A stretch of 64,000 nt of DNA from Doryteuthis pealeii (GCA_023376005.1 CM042142.1:54194145-54258144), one strand, 5' to 3'; shown: positions 1 through 10,502, counted from the stretch's first letter. A program made the numbers and translations. The notes: generated from the sequence alone by a model not told the origin.

Positions 1-358
1 ATATACAACATTATCTACCTAATTGCATAAAGGTGAGACAGGCTTTTTGACGTGCGAATTTACAGGAAGTTAAGCCAATAGACTCGAGATCTCCAAACCT
101 ATATAATTTGATTTGGTTGAAATAATCACTTCATCTTAAATGAAAAAGAATTTTCTTTTTAGAAATGGATCTTTTTTTGGGTCAGAGCATGCATTATTGA
201 TAGAAATTATAATAGCCGGAATATTGTATAAAATGTGTCGATCTTTTTTCTACATTGATTGGTCTAATGTGGGAACTTTTCTTCGCAAATAGAAATTCTA
301 GGCAATATGTTTAATTTAGAATTTACTAGAATATGTATATATATTCGGGTGTTAAAAT
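1..358. other. AT-rich DNA, no feature seen
   Basis: No open frame, RNA-like fold or recognised repeat end was seen. The base composition is very AT-rich with short homopolymers, like the non-repetitive spacers elsewhere in the window. Confidence 0.5.
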
Positions 359-530
359 GTGAAAATAAATCCGACCGTTTGTGGAAATAAGAAAAAAACA
401 GTATTCGAAAAAGATATATTTATTTGTAGATGGTGAAATTGACATTGAAATATTTCATATTATATACTGTATTATGTTTTTTTAACATATCAATTTCACT
501 CTGTCGGATTAATTTCCATTTTTATTTCAC
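359..530. repeat. Short fold-back repeat with ATCCGAC ends
   Basis: The left end reads GTGAAAATAAATCCGAC and the right end carries the inverse GTCGGATTAATTTCC followed by a TTTATTTCAC close, so the two ends can pair. The ATCCGAC motif near a microsatellite recurs near 11957, 21428, 38077, 38951 and 49374. It therefore seems to mark the edge of a dispersed fold-back family. The interior is AT-rich and non-coding. Confidence 0.4.
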
Positions 531-1594
531 TTACTTGTCTATGAAAAAACTATATATATGAATGTTTACTCCTCTGAATATATTTATCCATAAACACCAC
601 GGATTTACCTACACATTGGTTACCTGTTTAATAGTTGGAGTATTATTAACAATTTTGATATTTTAATATACACTTTTTATATAATTATACACGTTTTTAA
701 ATAATTTTACATCAGGCTCTTTTGAGTCTTATTATAAACTATAATGCTTCTGATTTTTTTAAATTAAAAATAAAATTCATTTTATTTTTAATACTGACAG
801 CGCATTTTTTGATTAAAAAATTTTTTTTTTTTAAATATTCCAACTTTTGACTAGCAGCGTTCTGTTTTGCGCATTCTTTCTTCTAACGGTCATTTCATCC
901 AGTCTTATTTTTTGTTGAAGACCGATCCACATGCGGTCGATACAGATATTCCGAGGGACCTCACATCAGTGAGGGGGGGGGGGCGATGTTGCTTTTTAAA
1001 ACCGTTGAGAGGAAGGCCCCGAAACGGTTGCACATTCTCTCTTGATGATCCCATGCTTTTGTAAACATCTTTTGTTTTTTCAACATATCAATTTCATACT
1101 GATTTATATATACACAGAAATTAAGTATGCAACATTGGATGGTTCACATTGTTTGTTAAAACAAGTTTTAATAGATACATGCCCGGTATTATTGATTTTT
1201 TTTGTTTATAGTTGGTTTTATTTCAATACTAGAAGAGGCTACCCGGAGTCGCCTGGGTAAATGGGGGATTTCTAGATTCTAGAAATTTTAGAAATTCTAG
1301 GCAATATATTTAATTTGCTTGAATACTAAATCGATGACATTTTATCCTTCTTGAGAGAAATAGAAATATATCGAAAATTATGAATCAGATACAAAATACA
1401 TCCACAAAAATACACCTGTAAATGAAAGTTGAATACCAACTTTTATTTCACACTCTACCAGTTTTGGGCATTAAATAATCCACTGGGTTATTATATCCTT
1501 AAACAAACCAAACCAAATGAAGTTAATGAAAATTACTTATACTAAACTGAAGATATTAAGAAATTGAAACATAGAAACTTTAATCAAAATGACT
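531..1594. other. AT-rich spacer, no gene recognised
   Basis: Two short frames (867-1064 and 1042-1260) have AT-driven composition and no recognisable domain. A run of nine G lies near 974. Nothing supports a gene. Confidence 0.4.
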
Positions 1595-2010
1595 TTACAC
1601 TTAGGCTAGACGGGCGGTCGGAGAGGGCCCCTCCGATAAATCGGCTGGACATGTCAAGCCCTAGCACCTATAGGATTTCCCCAACCCTATTACCCTTATG
1701 GCAAGCCCCAAGCCCTTTTCATTATATGGGTGCTGGAAGGCGGTGGCTGAGGGTCTTCATGTCCTGAGCATAACGTTAAACTCTGACTGATGGTGAGGTT
1801 CCAGTTCTGGAAGTCTGGGGAATGTGGAGCACCCCTTCATCACCATTGCTCCCTGGTCCACTCTGACCCGGAGTGGTAGTACCTGTTAGGGTCCAATCTA
1901 TATGTTAAATAGAAAAATGTGTTTATAAAAAAAAAATGAGTATCCATTAAGAATGAATTCATTTCAAAACTTTTGCCGGCATTAAATGACCCACTGAGGT
2001 TGATAAGTCG
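1595..2010 (+). repeat. Dispersed repeat A, middle and 3' part
   Basis: This copy starts at the block GCTAGACGGGCGGTCGGAGAGG and runs through the conserved TTCCAGTTCTGGA and CACTCTGACCCGGAGTGG blocks to the tail where a GCATTAAATGACCCA block precedes a (CAAAA)n run. The same order of blocks occurs in about 20 places here. A second copy of just the tail follows at about 2045-2080. It is non-coding and its class is unknown. Confidence 0.75.
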
Positions 2011-2304
2011 TAAAACAAAACAAAACAAATAAAATGACTTGTTTTAGCATTAAATGCCCGGAAAAGGGTTGATATGCCGTAAAAAAAAATTAATTTGCTT
2101 GTGTAAGGATAATAGCCGAGAAAAGTTTTGGTAAACTAAAATTATATTTCTATTTTCTCGTTCCCCAATGATACTTGCACGGGAAAAATAAGTTCCAATC
2201 TTTTAACCTGGATTATAAAGCATACTTTTTTCATTCAGCACAAAAGGAAAAATTATTTAAAAAGAAAATGAGATTAACTAAAAGAAAAAATCTATACATT
2301 AATA

Positions 2305-2480
2305 CTCGTTTCCCTTAATTCTACGACCGTTATCATCTTGCAACACCCTCTGGTTTAAAATGAGATCGTCCAAAATAAAATTCAGAAATGTAAATCCAGG
2401 TTATCTGGTATTTTCTATCTGCCGAATACTTATTTCTTATGAGTGTTGTAACTTCAGCTAAATAAGGGACCATTCCGTTT
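2305..2480 (+). repeat. Dispersed repeat D
   Basis: The block TACGACCGTTATCATCTTGC and the following CTGGTTTAAAATGAGA, then CTGCCGAATACTTATTTC, recur inverted at about 49440-49640 and in part at 61146-61260. It has no coding potential. No terminal structure was recognised. Confidence 0.6.
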
Positions 2481-3083
2481 TTTTTATCAGAAAGAAAGGG
2501 AAGAAAAAGGAATGCTACACAGAAAAAAATATAAGATAGGGGGCGGATACTAAAACGATAAGGCTAATCTGTTTCAATCGAACATAATGAAAAGAAGGAA
2601 AGAAAGAAAGAAGAGTAAGTGAGAGTTAAATCAAAATTGTTTTTTACGTACTGAAGTATTTGGCAATAGCTCTTTAGTAAACATATTAAACGTAACAATT
2701 AAATTATACCGTCATGTATCCACAGGTCCTGCTAGTTAAAATAATTTGGCGAGTATAGTTCTTCACAGTATTTCACACATTGATGGAACATGTGGCGGTT
2801 TCAATCCAAAATTTTACAAGATGTCGACAGAGCTAAAAATAAGCTGACTGTATCCCCTTCAAAGGATTAAGACCCCCCCCCTCTAAAAAGGGGGCATCCT
2901 AGGTATGACACTAAACTACATCTGATAGAAAGGCTTCAATTATGTAGATCCGTTTCATTCGCGATTGTGTTCTCCTTGTTCTCGTCCACGGTGTTACAGC
3001 GACAATTTTTACTATCTAGAAATCACAGCCAGCCCAAACTGGTCTGTAATAGGGTGGGGAGCGATGACAGAATTGGTTGATGT
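2481..3083. other. Spacer without recognised gene
   Basis: Contains a GAAAG-type purine run near 2597 and a partial repeat-A block near 2870-2940 (GGGGGCATCCTAGGTATGAC and ACACTAAACTACATCTGAT). Nothing else could be identified. Confidence 0.4.
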
Positions 3084-3376
3084 TGTAGAATAATCATACT
3101 AGTTCCAATTAATGTCGAATTGGTAAGACAAGGCAGCAAGCAGTCGTAACTTAATACGAATCTGTTTTGCTGCAAATACTACTGCAAAATGCCAGGTTAT
3201 TCATGAAGCCTCCTAACATCATAGAAACCAAGCAGCCAATCAGGACTCTAGGAATGGAATCAGCCAAATGTGTAAGTAGACTATTCTGGATTCCTATAAG
3301 TACCAGTTGTCTTGGCACTGGTTCATTTGTGCTTAGCTTGTTGCTCAAACCAACAGTACGCTAACTCACTTCAACA
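3084..3376 (+). mobile_element. Solo LTR (family L) with 5-bp target duplication
   Basis: The element begins TGTAGAATAATC and ends ACTTCAACA, so it has the TG...CA ends of an LTR. It is flanked on both sides by GATGT (3079-3083 and 3377-3381), a perfect 5-bp target-site duplication. It is 293 bp long and has no coding region, which fits recombination between the two LTRs of a retrotransposon. Related copies lie at 6963, 19492, 31244 and 58609. The internal gag-pol part is absent from the window. Confidence 0.85.
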
Positions 3377-3417
3377 GATGTAATGATTTATCATTTAAAA
3401 AAGACAGTGATGAAGTG

Positions 3418-3483
3418 AATAATCTTTCTCTATCTCTCTCCTTACCCCATCTCTTTACCTCACTCACTACCTACTTCTTTCTC

Positions 3484-3545
<62 letters not shown>

Positions 3546-3614
3546 ACATCTCTCTCACGACCTCTCTCAACCACTTTTTCTCTCTCTCAACCATTCTCTC
3601 TGTCTGTCTGTCTG

Positions 3615-3646
<32 letters not shown>

Positions 3647-3692
3647 ACGTCCCTCTACCTGACTTTCTACCCTCTCTCTCTCCGACTTTCTA

Positions 3693-3755
<63 letters not shown>
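3418..3755. repeat. CT-rich microsatellite cluster
   Basis: Several pure (CT)n runs (about 3490-3545, 3622-3646, 3695-3753) are joined by degenerate CT-rich links. The long serine-leucine frame across it is a translation of the repeat and not a gene. Confidence 0.95.
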
Positions 3756-4023
3756 AAAATGTGACTTTCAAACAATGCACAACTTCACCTCATTGTCGAC
3801 AGAGTAATTCCATAGGAGATTATCTATTCATGCATGCGCAGTAAGGTCCACTCTAGCTGTTTCTCTGTATTAAACCACATAAATGGACAACTCAAATTGG
3901 ATTAAAGACATAATTCAAATCCGAATACGTGTAAGTTGCCCAGCTACCATTCCGGTGCGAAAATTGATATTTCACTTTTTTCTTTTTTTTTTTTTTTTTT
4001 GCTTTCCTTTGTTTTTGTTTGTG

Positions 4024-4028
<5 letters not shown>

Positions 4029-4087
<59 letters not shown>
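4029..4087. repeat. (TA)n microsatellite
   Basis: An uninterrupted TA run of nearly 60 bp follows a T-rich tract at 3976-4000. The Tyr-Ile frames over it are artefacts of the repeat. Confidence 0.95.
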
Positions 4088-4089
<2 letters not shown>

Positions 4090-4572
4090 ATGCAGTGAAG
4101 GTTTCATTAATTCATCTTTTATTTGAAGCCAGTTTTACTTGGCGGCGAGTAACGTTAATACTTGTAATTTTGATAAGCCTTAAATCTCTTTTTGCAAGAT
4201 TAAACATTGATCTTTTCACTAATGTTCTTATCTTTATTCCACCGTTGAATATATGTGTGTGCTATAACGTCTCGCACTTTTAAGACTGAGAAAAAGAGAG
4301 AGAGAGAGAGAAATTACGCCTTCATTTATTGTATGACTGTAAGACTTGGTCATAATTCCTTTTTGAAACTACCTGTAACACAAACCAAGCATGGCTTGAC
4401 GTAACTAGTTCGCACGGCGTACGGGGATGAGCCTCATCTTTCAACATTCTCTTCATGGATATATAACTTTCAGAGGTGAAAAACAAAATAATGTAGAGGA
4501 CGTTCTTCTGCAATGGGGAGTGATCATTTAAACGATGGCTGAACTGTCCAAAAAGGATATAAACATCAATAT

Positions 4573-4665
4573 GGAGGCGGGTGGTGTAATGGTTAGAGTC
4601 GTAGGAAATGGACTCGTCAACCTGAGTTCAAATCCTGGACGAGGTTGTTTGGTACAATCGTGGGG
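4573..4665 (+). repeat. SINE S2, tRNA-like head only
   Basis: The head has the A-box-like TGGTGTAATGGTTAG and B-box-like GAGTTCAAATCC of a tRNA-derived pol III promoter. It matches the head of full S2 copies (for example at 6244), but the body is missing after the GGACGAG block. Confidence 0.75.
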
Positions 4666-4756
4666 GGTTTGGTAGGCAAAGAACAAAAAGTTGATATAAC
4701 TTGATATCCTGTAAAAGTTGAAATCCTAACACTCTTCGAGATATATGATATATATA

Positions 4757-4902
4757 CAAGGTGTGTTATAAAAGTATCGAGATTGAAGCTGTATTTATCC
4801 AAGATAGAAATAAACAATGAATGGAACGTTAATTTTTTTTTTTCAGATTACAATGTGGATCAAAAAGGTACAAAAAATCTCGATACTTTTTGACACACCT
4901 TG
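4757..4902. mobile_element. Tc1/mariner-like MITE, 146 bp
   Basis: The ends are inverted repeats of about 27 bp, beginning CAAGGTGTGT and continuing AAAGTATCGAGATT. Both ends are flanked by TA, the target duplicated by Tc1/mariner transposases. The interior is too short to code. It is a non-autonomous element; the family assignment rests on the TA target and the ends only. Confidence 0.75.
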
Positions 4903-4912
4903 TATACACAAA

Positions 4913-5098
4913 CGGGGGCACGTAGTGTAATGGTTACCGTTATAGGAAATGAACACAGCAAGACAAGTTCAAATCCTGGACGAGACTTTTCGCATTTTCA
5001 CATAGCGCTAATATCCTTGGAAAAGGTATGCATTCAGCTACTCTCCTTCCAGCTATGGGTAAATAGTAAGGGCTGGGCTTTTTAACATTGGATAAATA
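4913..5098 (+). repeat. SINE S2, truncated in the body
   Basis: A diverged tRNA-like head (AGTGTAATGGTTACCGTTAT, then AAGTTCAAATCC) is followed by the S2 body block CCAGCTATGGGTAAATAGTA and the TTTTTAACATTGG block. The copy ends where the head of repeat A begins, so A inserted into or replaced the S2 tail. Confidence 0.75.
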
Positions 5099-5300
5099 GA
5101 TAACCACCGCCCTGTCGGCTGGGGCGTTAGAATGCACCGACTGCACCTCTGCAGAGGGGTAAGACTCCCCTAATGGGGCCACCTGTTGGCCGTGGGTGGC
5201 GACCCGTGATGCTTAAAGATAGAGCCCAGGTGGATGAGCAGTTCATGACATGCAATACTCCACTTTGGCCTTATCTTGGGCTAGATAGGCCGAAATGTAC
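5099..5300 (+). repeat. Dispersed repeat A, 5' head
   Basis: Contains CCGCCCTGTCGGCTGGGG, CACCTCTGCAGAGGGG, GGCCACCTGTTGGCCGTGG and CCACTTTGGCC, the ordered head blocks of A. The body is lost after the GGGCTAGA block. Confidence 0.75.
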
Positions 5301-5470
5301 ATACAGAGATTGATTTTTCTCGATTTGTTTAGCCTTAAATTTAAATAGGTAATCCCGCCTAATTAATTAATTATTAATTAATTAACTTTCATAAATTAGG
5401 TTCGACTTCAATTAAGCACATATTCTCCCAAATATATATATATATATGTGTGTGTTCATTCGCTGCGTGT

Positions 5471-5789
5471 TTCGCTAACGTCATTGTATTTCTTCAGTGT
5501 AACAGTTTTTGAAAGAAAAAGAAATACTTCAAATTCAAAAATAGAAAAGAATTCTCTTTTTCAAAAAAGAATAGTTTTAACCCGTTCATAGTCGGTTAGT
5601 AACGGATTTTTTTTAGAAAAGAAATGTTTATTTAATTATTTAATAATTTTTCTGAAAAAATCCGTTACTAACCGACCATGAACGAGTTAAAACTATTCTT
5701 TTTTGAAAAAAGAATTTTTCTATTTTTGAATTTGAAGTATTTCTTTTTCTTTCAAAAACTGTTACACTGAAGAAATACAATGAAGCGAA
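5471..5789. repeat. Near-perfect 320-bp hairpin (fold-back)
   Basis: Two arms of about 140 bp are inverted copies around a short AT-rich loop near 5620-5650. Matching pairs include TCATTGTATTTCTTCAGTG with its inverse near 5765-5785, and GTAACGGATTTTTT with AAAAAATCCGTTAC. The left arm has a 4-base insert (AACG) near its outer end. One side abuts a (TA)n run. No coding frame is present. It could be a fold-back transposon or an inverted pair of termini of a retroelement. Confidence 0.85.
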
Positions 5790-5794
5790 ATGTT

Positions 5795-5842
<48 letters not shown>

Positions 5843-6243
5843 CTTTTTGCTATTGAACAACTGCAATTTATGTTAATGAAGACCTTTTAAAATGTAATTG
5901 TTACCCTATTTTAAACTTGACACTTAATTTAAAAGAGAAATAAGCTCATTGTATCCCTGGATGCTTTCAAATTACCGCGCTTAAAGCCAAACATGTTTGT
6001 TTTTTTAACCGTTTAACTACCGAACGCACAGGATCAAACTGAAGCGATTCTGGATGACATGCAACAACCAGCCACGCAAGTTGCACCAAGTTTATAAGAT
6101 AAAAACTTTGACTGTGCAGTTTCTGAATGGACATCAAGCATATATAGGGTAAAATTTCTTTCAGTTATTTTTTTTGTTTTTGTTTTTTTTATGGGGGGAG
6201 GGTAAGCTTACTGAAATAACTGTTATAAATTGCATTAAGCATT

Positions 6244-6525
6244 GGAGGCGTGTGGTCTAATGGTTAGAGTCGTAGGAAATGGACTCGTCAACCCGAGTTC
6301 AATTCCTGGATGAATCTGTTGGCATTTCACTTAGTCCTAATACCCTTGGGAAAGGTATGAATCCAATTATCCCTCCAGCTATGAGTAAATAGCAGGGCAG
6401 ATTGGGCTCTTTAACCATGGCTAGGTAACCAGTCTAGGAGAAGGAAAACTCTGAATTCAAACCTGTTAAACTCTGCTTAAGAAATTGACCTTGTGTCGAA
6501 TCCTGCTCGTGTGGAGGGGTTGGTA
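6244..6525 (+). repeat. SINE S2, near full length
   Basis: This is a good reference copy. It has a tRNA-like head with TGGTCTAATGGTTAGAG and GAGTTCAATTCCTGG, then the body blocks CTAATACCCTTGGGAAAGG, CCAGCTATGAGTAAATAG and GGAAAACTCTGAATTCAAA, and a 3' end around TCCTGCTCGTGTGGAGGGG. It is about 280 bp long and non-coding. Mobilisation would need a LINE reverse transcriptase in trans, which is known for SINEs in general and not shown here. Confidence 0.85.
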
Positions 6526-6554
6526 AATATATATAAATTGCACTGAAACATAAA

Positions 6555-6811
6555 GTAAGTGAAAGCAAAGTCGTCGGGTCGGCCTAATGTCGGTATCAGC
6601 CAGTCAGCGAGAGTCTATCCCCTTTTTCACTAGCGCTAGACCAAGGAGATTATTCTAGCATCTAAGGTGTGGCGCCACACCTAGCATCCGCTCCTCACTT
6701 TACCGCACAGATCTCTATGCTACTCATACGCTGAGTTGGCGAGGGCCGGTATTGAACCCGGAACCTTGTGGTTCCTAGCCAAACGCTCTACCAACTGAGC
6801 TAAGCCAGCCC
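6555..6811 (-). repeat. SINE S1, near full length
   Basis: On the minus strand the head reads TTAGCTCAGTTGGTAGAGC, an A-box, and a B-box near GGTTCAATACCGG. The body holds GCCAACTCAGCGTATGAGTA, GGTCTAGCGCTAGTG and the 3' block with GATACCGACATTAGG. It lies 20 bp from the MITE at 6832. Confidence 0.85.
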
Positions 6812-6831
6812 TAAACATAACAAAAATCTAC

Positions 6832-7486
6832 CATGTTTCCCCGAAAATAAGACCTACCTGCCAAATAATACCCAAGTGTAATTTATTTAGGATGATTTTA
6901 GTATAAGCCCTTCCTTTAAAATAAGCCCTAGTTGAGAACAATAAAATTCCGGGGATGATATGTGTAGAATGATCATACCAAGTTCCAATTACCGTCGAAT
7001 TGGTAAGACAATGCAACAAGTAGTCGTAACTTAATACAATCTATCTTGCTGCAAATACTACTCCAGAATGCCAGGGTATTTATGAAGCACCACAACATCA
7101 TAGAAACCAAGCAGCCAATCAGGACTCAAGGAATGGAATCACCCAAATACATGAATGGACTATTCTTGATTTCCATAATTACGAACTGTCTTGGGCACTG
7201 CTTCAGTTATGCTTAGCCAGTTGCTGTTGTTCAAACCAACAGTATACTGACTGACTTCAATAATATGATTATTTTTTTAATAATTTGTCGTTAATGAGTT
7301 TCCGAAAAAAAAAGAAATGTTAATGGTAAATAAATATAAAGTTCTTTGCAATTTCTGTTTATTTAGAAATTTCGTAATTTTCTACTTCCTAATGTCGTTT
7401 TCCGGTATATGAAGAATGAGACATCCCCTGAAAATAAGCCCTAGTGTTAATGAATATAAGCGCATTTTTATTTTCGGGGAAACATG
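6832..7486. mobile_element. MITE with CATGTTTCCCCGAAAATAA ends, split by a solo LTR
   Basis: The left end CATGTTTCCCCGAAAATAA is repeated inverted at the right end. Internal AATAAGCCCT-type motifs face inward from both sides. The element is interrupted by a solo LTR (6963-7262) that carries a perfect 5-bp duplication, so the LTR is younger. Without the LTR the MITE is about 350 bp. It has no coding region. The superfamily cannot be named from the sequence alone. Confidence 0.75.
6963..7262 (+). mobile_element. Solo LTR (family L) nested in a MITE
   Basis: Starts TGTAGAATGATC and ends ACTTCAATA, with the last bases mutated from CA. ATATG flanks it at 6958-6962 and 7263-7267. It keeps the family blocks AACATCATAGAAACCAAGC and CAGCCAATCAGGACTC. 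Confidence 0.85.
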
Positions 7487-7578
7487 ATACAACAGAAAAT
7501 ATTTTATATTAAATTTCGATCAAAAGAAATATACAGTAGCGCCTGGACTTACGAGTGCATCCCACTTACATATTTACT

Positions 7579-7850
7579 CCGCATGAACAGGATGTGACAC
7601 AAGGTCAATTTCTTAACCGGGGTTTAACATGTTTGAATTCAGTTTTCCTTCCTCTTGACTGATTGCCTAACCAATGTTATAGAGCTCACTGTGCCCTACT
7701 ATTTACCTATAGCTGGAGGGAGAATAGTTGGATGCATACCTTTCCCAAGGGTATTAGCACTGTGAAATGAAAACAGCCTGGTCTAAGATTTGTGGACTAG
7801 TCTCGTTATGTCCATTTACAGCGACGATAACCATTATATCACGCGCCTCC
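7579..7850 (-). repeat. SINE S2 inserted in an older repeat
   Basis: The copy reads from the tail (CATGAACAGGATGTGACAC) to the tRNA-like head (TGTCCATTTACAGCGACGAT... CGCGCCTCC) in the plus direction. The flanks, GACTTACGAG before it and GAGTTACGAGC after it, look like two halves of one interrupted repeat; a related block occurs near 19195. Confidence 0.8.
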
Positions 7851-8276
7851 ACAAATCTTTCGAGTTACGAGCTGGGACTCGGTTGATTTTTTTTTTGCTT
7901 TGTGTTAAGAGAGGGATTAAAAAAGAATTTACACTTCAGTTTCTATAAGAAAAGCCGAATAAAAATATAAGGGTATAAATCAATGATATTTTAAAAGGGT
8001 GATTTTAAATAGTGGCTAAAGAATTTTGAAAAAAATAATTTAGAAAATACAAGATGCGCTGGGATGCATCATCAGTAATGTTTTTCCTGTGATCATTACC
8101 AGTTTCGGGTCTTTCAACATTATACTGGTTCGCACAGGTGACGCAGTCCAAAATGTTAAAATTTTGGGCTTGCTTCTTGCTAAAGAATTTTTTTTTTAAT
8201 AATGGATAAAACACAAAAATCCAAGAGGGAAATTGAATGGACATGGCATTCATTGGAGAGCTACTTGGAAAGTATG

Positions 8277-8485
8277 GAGACACGTGATTAGAGTCGCTGG
8301 AAATGGACTCGTCGACCCGTGCTCAAATCCTAGACAAGGCTGTTTGCATTTCACATATCGCTAATATCCATGGAAAAAGGTATGAATCCATATATTCTCC
8401 CTCCAACTATGGCTAAAATGGAAGGGCATACTGGGCTCTTTAACCTTGGATAGGTAACTAGTCTAGCAGAAGGAAAACTGAATTT
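8277..8485 (+). repeat. SINE S2, 5' damaged
   Basis: The head is decayed (ACACGTGATTAGAGTCGC), but GTGCTCAAATCC and the body blocks down to GGAAAACTGAATTTG are clear. Confidence 0.7.
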
Positions 8486-8734
8486 GAAAAACTTGAGGTC
8501 AGTCGTTGATTGGGTTCGTGGCATTCCTTGTGCTCCAATTCTTTCCTATTGACTGTGCTAAAAAGTGCGGATGGTTCAACACAATCCTCCACCACTATAA
8601 ACCAAACACTGTGTAGGTTGTTCACTGGAAGAACCCTTGTGCGTTGAAATTGATGAGAGAGTCCAGTTAAGTGTACTTTACAAATTGGTATTTGGATGTG
8701 TGTGTAAACATTTTTCAAGGAACTGGTATTGGGT

Positions 8735-9366
8735 ATGACGATAAATTGCATCTAGTGGTTAGGTTCCAATTTTGGAGCTCTGGAAAGGGTGTAGTACCCC
8801 TTCATCACCATTACTCCCAGGTCCACTCTGACTCGGAGTGGTTGTACCTATTAGTTACATATATGGGCTGAATAGAAAAGAAATGTTTGAAAAATTGTGT
8901 TTAAATTTTTTTAAATGAATATCCATCAAGAATGAATAAAAAAAATGTCTTCGGCATAGTATTATCTGCGTTATTCTGACTATTGTCCTCATCTTCAGTG
9001 TTATCTGTACAATGTTTCGGCCGATGTGCTCTCCGGCCTTCTTCGAGTATTTCTTTTCGGACTCGGGAACTTTCTTTTCAAACTCGGGAGCCATCACAGA
9101 ATTTTGAACCTAACCCTTTATTCAGTCCACGGGGTATTCTGTTCTCATTCCGCTAACCATAGCTGGGATAGAGGCGTCAAGCTGTGTTAATTATCATTTA
9201 TGTTACTATACTGTCGTACAGACAACAATGAATATGAGGACAATAGTCCGAATAACGCAGATAATACTAATCATCAAGCCTTATCTCAAACATTCAGAGA
9301 AATAGTCTTCGGCATAAAATAACCCAACAAGGTTGGCATGCCATAAAATCCAACCAATCAACCCAA
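8735..9366 (+). repeat. Dispersed repeat A split by a fold-back insertion
   Basis: Blocks TTCCAATTTTGGAGCTCTGG and CACTCTGACTCGGAGTGG lead to CATCAAGAATGAATAAA and GTCTTCGGCATA at 8947-8958. The same GTCTTCGGCATA recurs at 9305-9316, followed by the normal tail AAATAACCCAACAAGG and CATGCCATAAAATCCAACC. The gap of about 346 bp is a separate insertion. Confidence 0.85.
8959..9304 (-). mobile_element. Fold-back insertion, likely inverted Penelope-like termini
   Basis: It is flanked by a 12-bp duplication of its target (GTCTTCGGCATA). The ends pair: GTATTATCTGCGTTATTC at the left is repeated inverted at about 9252-9270. On the minus strand at 9007-9047 a stem GGCCG/CGGCC is followed by GAAAC, in a layout like the hammerhead cores of Penelope-like termini, although the CUGANGA box is eroded. 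The middle (about 9050-9230) is unique and non-coding. Confidence 0.6.
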
Positions 9367-9749
9367 ATTAGTTGCTCGGTTTACTCCTTGTTTGAGATTC
9401 AATAAATCTGACATTCTGCTAAATTTGCTCTATTCCAACTAATTATGGAAGTGAGTTTCACACTCCATTATTTTTGTTTGTTTTTTTTTTTTTTGGGGGG
9501 GTGCAGCTCAAAAATCGTTTAACAAAAGATCATTTGCTTTTTTGACAGAGAATGCAACGACCATTGAAAAAATTGCAATTTCGGTTGATGAAGACACTAC
9601 AAATGTAATGAGTTATTTTCACCCCTTTTAAACTTGGCACTTAATTTAAAAAGAAATAACCCAATCGTATCCCTGAACGCTTTCAAATTACCACGCTTAA
9701 GGCCAAATCGTTGTTGAAGCTCTTTGACCCCCCCCCCCGGATACGAGAA

Positions 9750-9915
9750 AAGGGGCTGGATTAACAGGAGATTAAAGGAAGAACTGAAATCATCCGGACA
9801 ACAGCTAAAATCGGCTTAGATACTTGTAAGAGTCCTGGAGACCTGAGGAAACTTTCTGTCACTCACTCTACTGAAAACCCATCAGTTAGTTCTGGTGTTA
9901 AAAAAATCATAAGGA
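9750..9915 (+). pseudogene. LINE reverse-transcriptase C-terminal remnant
   Basis: With frameshifts allowed, the translation gives blocks like IIRTTAKIGLDTC, SPGDLRKLSVTHS and a final PSVSSGV. These resemble the extreme C-terminus of LINE pol proteins (ILRRVLET-type block). Only the last ~55 residues remain, so it is a 5'-truncated dead copy. Confidence 0.5.
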
Positions 9916-9929
9916 GTATATATATATCA

Positions 9930-10085
9930 CACGAGTAGGATGTGACACAAGGCCAGTTGTAACAGATTTGAATTCAGTTTTTATTTTCCTAGAGTGGTTA
10001 ACTAGCCACGGTTAAAGAGCCCAGTTTGCCTTACTATTTACTCATAAATAGAAGGAGAGTAGTTGGATACCTTTCCCAAGGTGTA
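9930..10085 (-). repeat. SINE S2, 3' part
   Basis: Reads AGTAGGATGTGACACAAGG, then GATTTGAATTCAG and ACCTTTCCCAAGG: the tail and central body of S2 on the minus strand. The tRNA-like head is missing. Confidence 0.75.
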
Positions 10086-10094
10086 TAAATAACT

Positions 10095-10500
10095 TATTAT
10101 GTAAAAGCTAGAATAGATATTACTGAAGAGAATAGCAAGTACAAGCAATGTAGAGGGACAAAACAGTAGATTACATAATAAACGAAAGCAGAAAACTGGC
10201 CTAAAAGGAGTACAAGAGCAGACATGATTGAGTGAGAAAGGTGATCATCTGAGAATTGTGCAAGTGACTAAAAATTGAACATATAAATAGTATATGCCCA
10301 AAATATAATCTGTCTTAGAAAATAATTCTGGAATTTTGAGATACAATCGGATTATACAGCCCGACCAGATCAAGTTGTAAAAAAAAGCAGCAAGGTGACA
10401 GTAGTACCAGTCATGGTTGGAGCCCTCGGAACACCCGAAGAACCCCGAAAAGAGACTGAAGGAACTAGTGATCAGTGGAAGAAGACTATCGAGACCATAG
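10095..10500 (+). pseudogene. LINE pol C-terminal region, decayed
   Basis: Broken frames give, in order, an EYKSRHD segment, an ELCK segment, FWNFEIQSDY (compare the usual ILWDF.IQTD), and TVVPVMVGALGTPEE (compare VIPIVIGALGT). This order is characteristic of the C-terminal end of many LINE pol proteins. Stops and frameshifts make it a pseudogene. It is joined directly to the head of repeat A at about 10503. Confidence 0.6.
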
Positions 10501-10502
10501 TC

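Noticed and set aside
3151..3364. Frames of 65 codons on both strands
   Set aside because: They lie wholly within the solo LTR and are not shared by the other LTR copies.
6720..6811. A true tRNA gene in the SINE heads
   Set aside because: The heads have A and B boxes but always continue into the same body, and the acceptor stems do not close.
8005..8283. Minus-strand frame with CTGATGA at 8071 as a hammerhead
   Set aside because: The CTGATGA box is present on the minus strand, but no GAAA box or closing stem follows in the right place.
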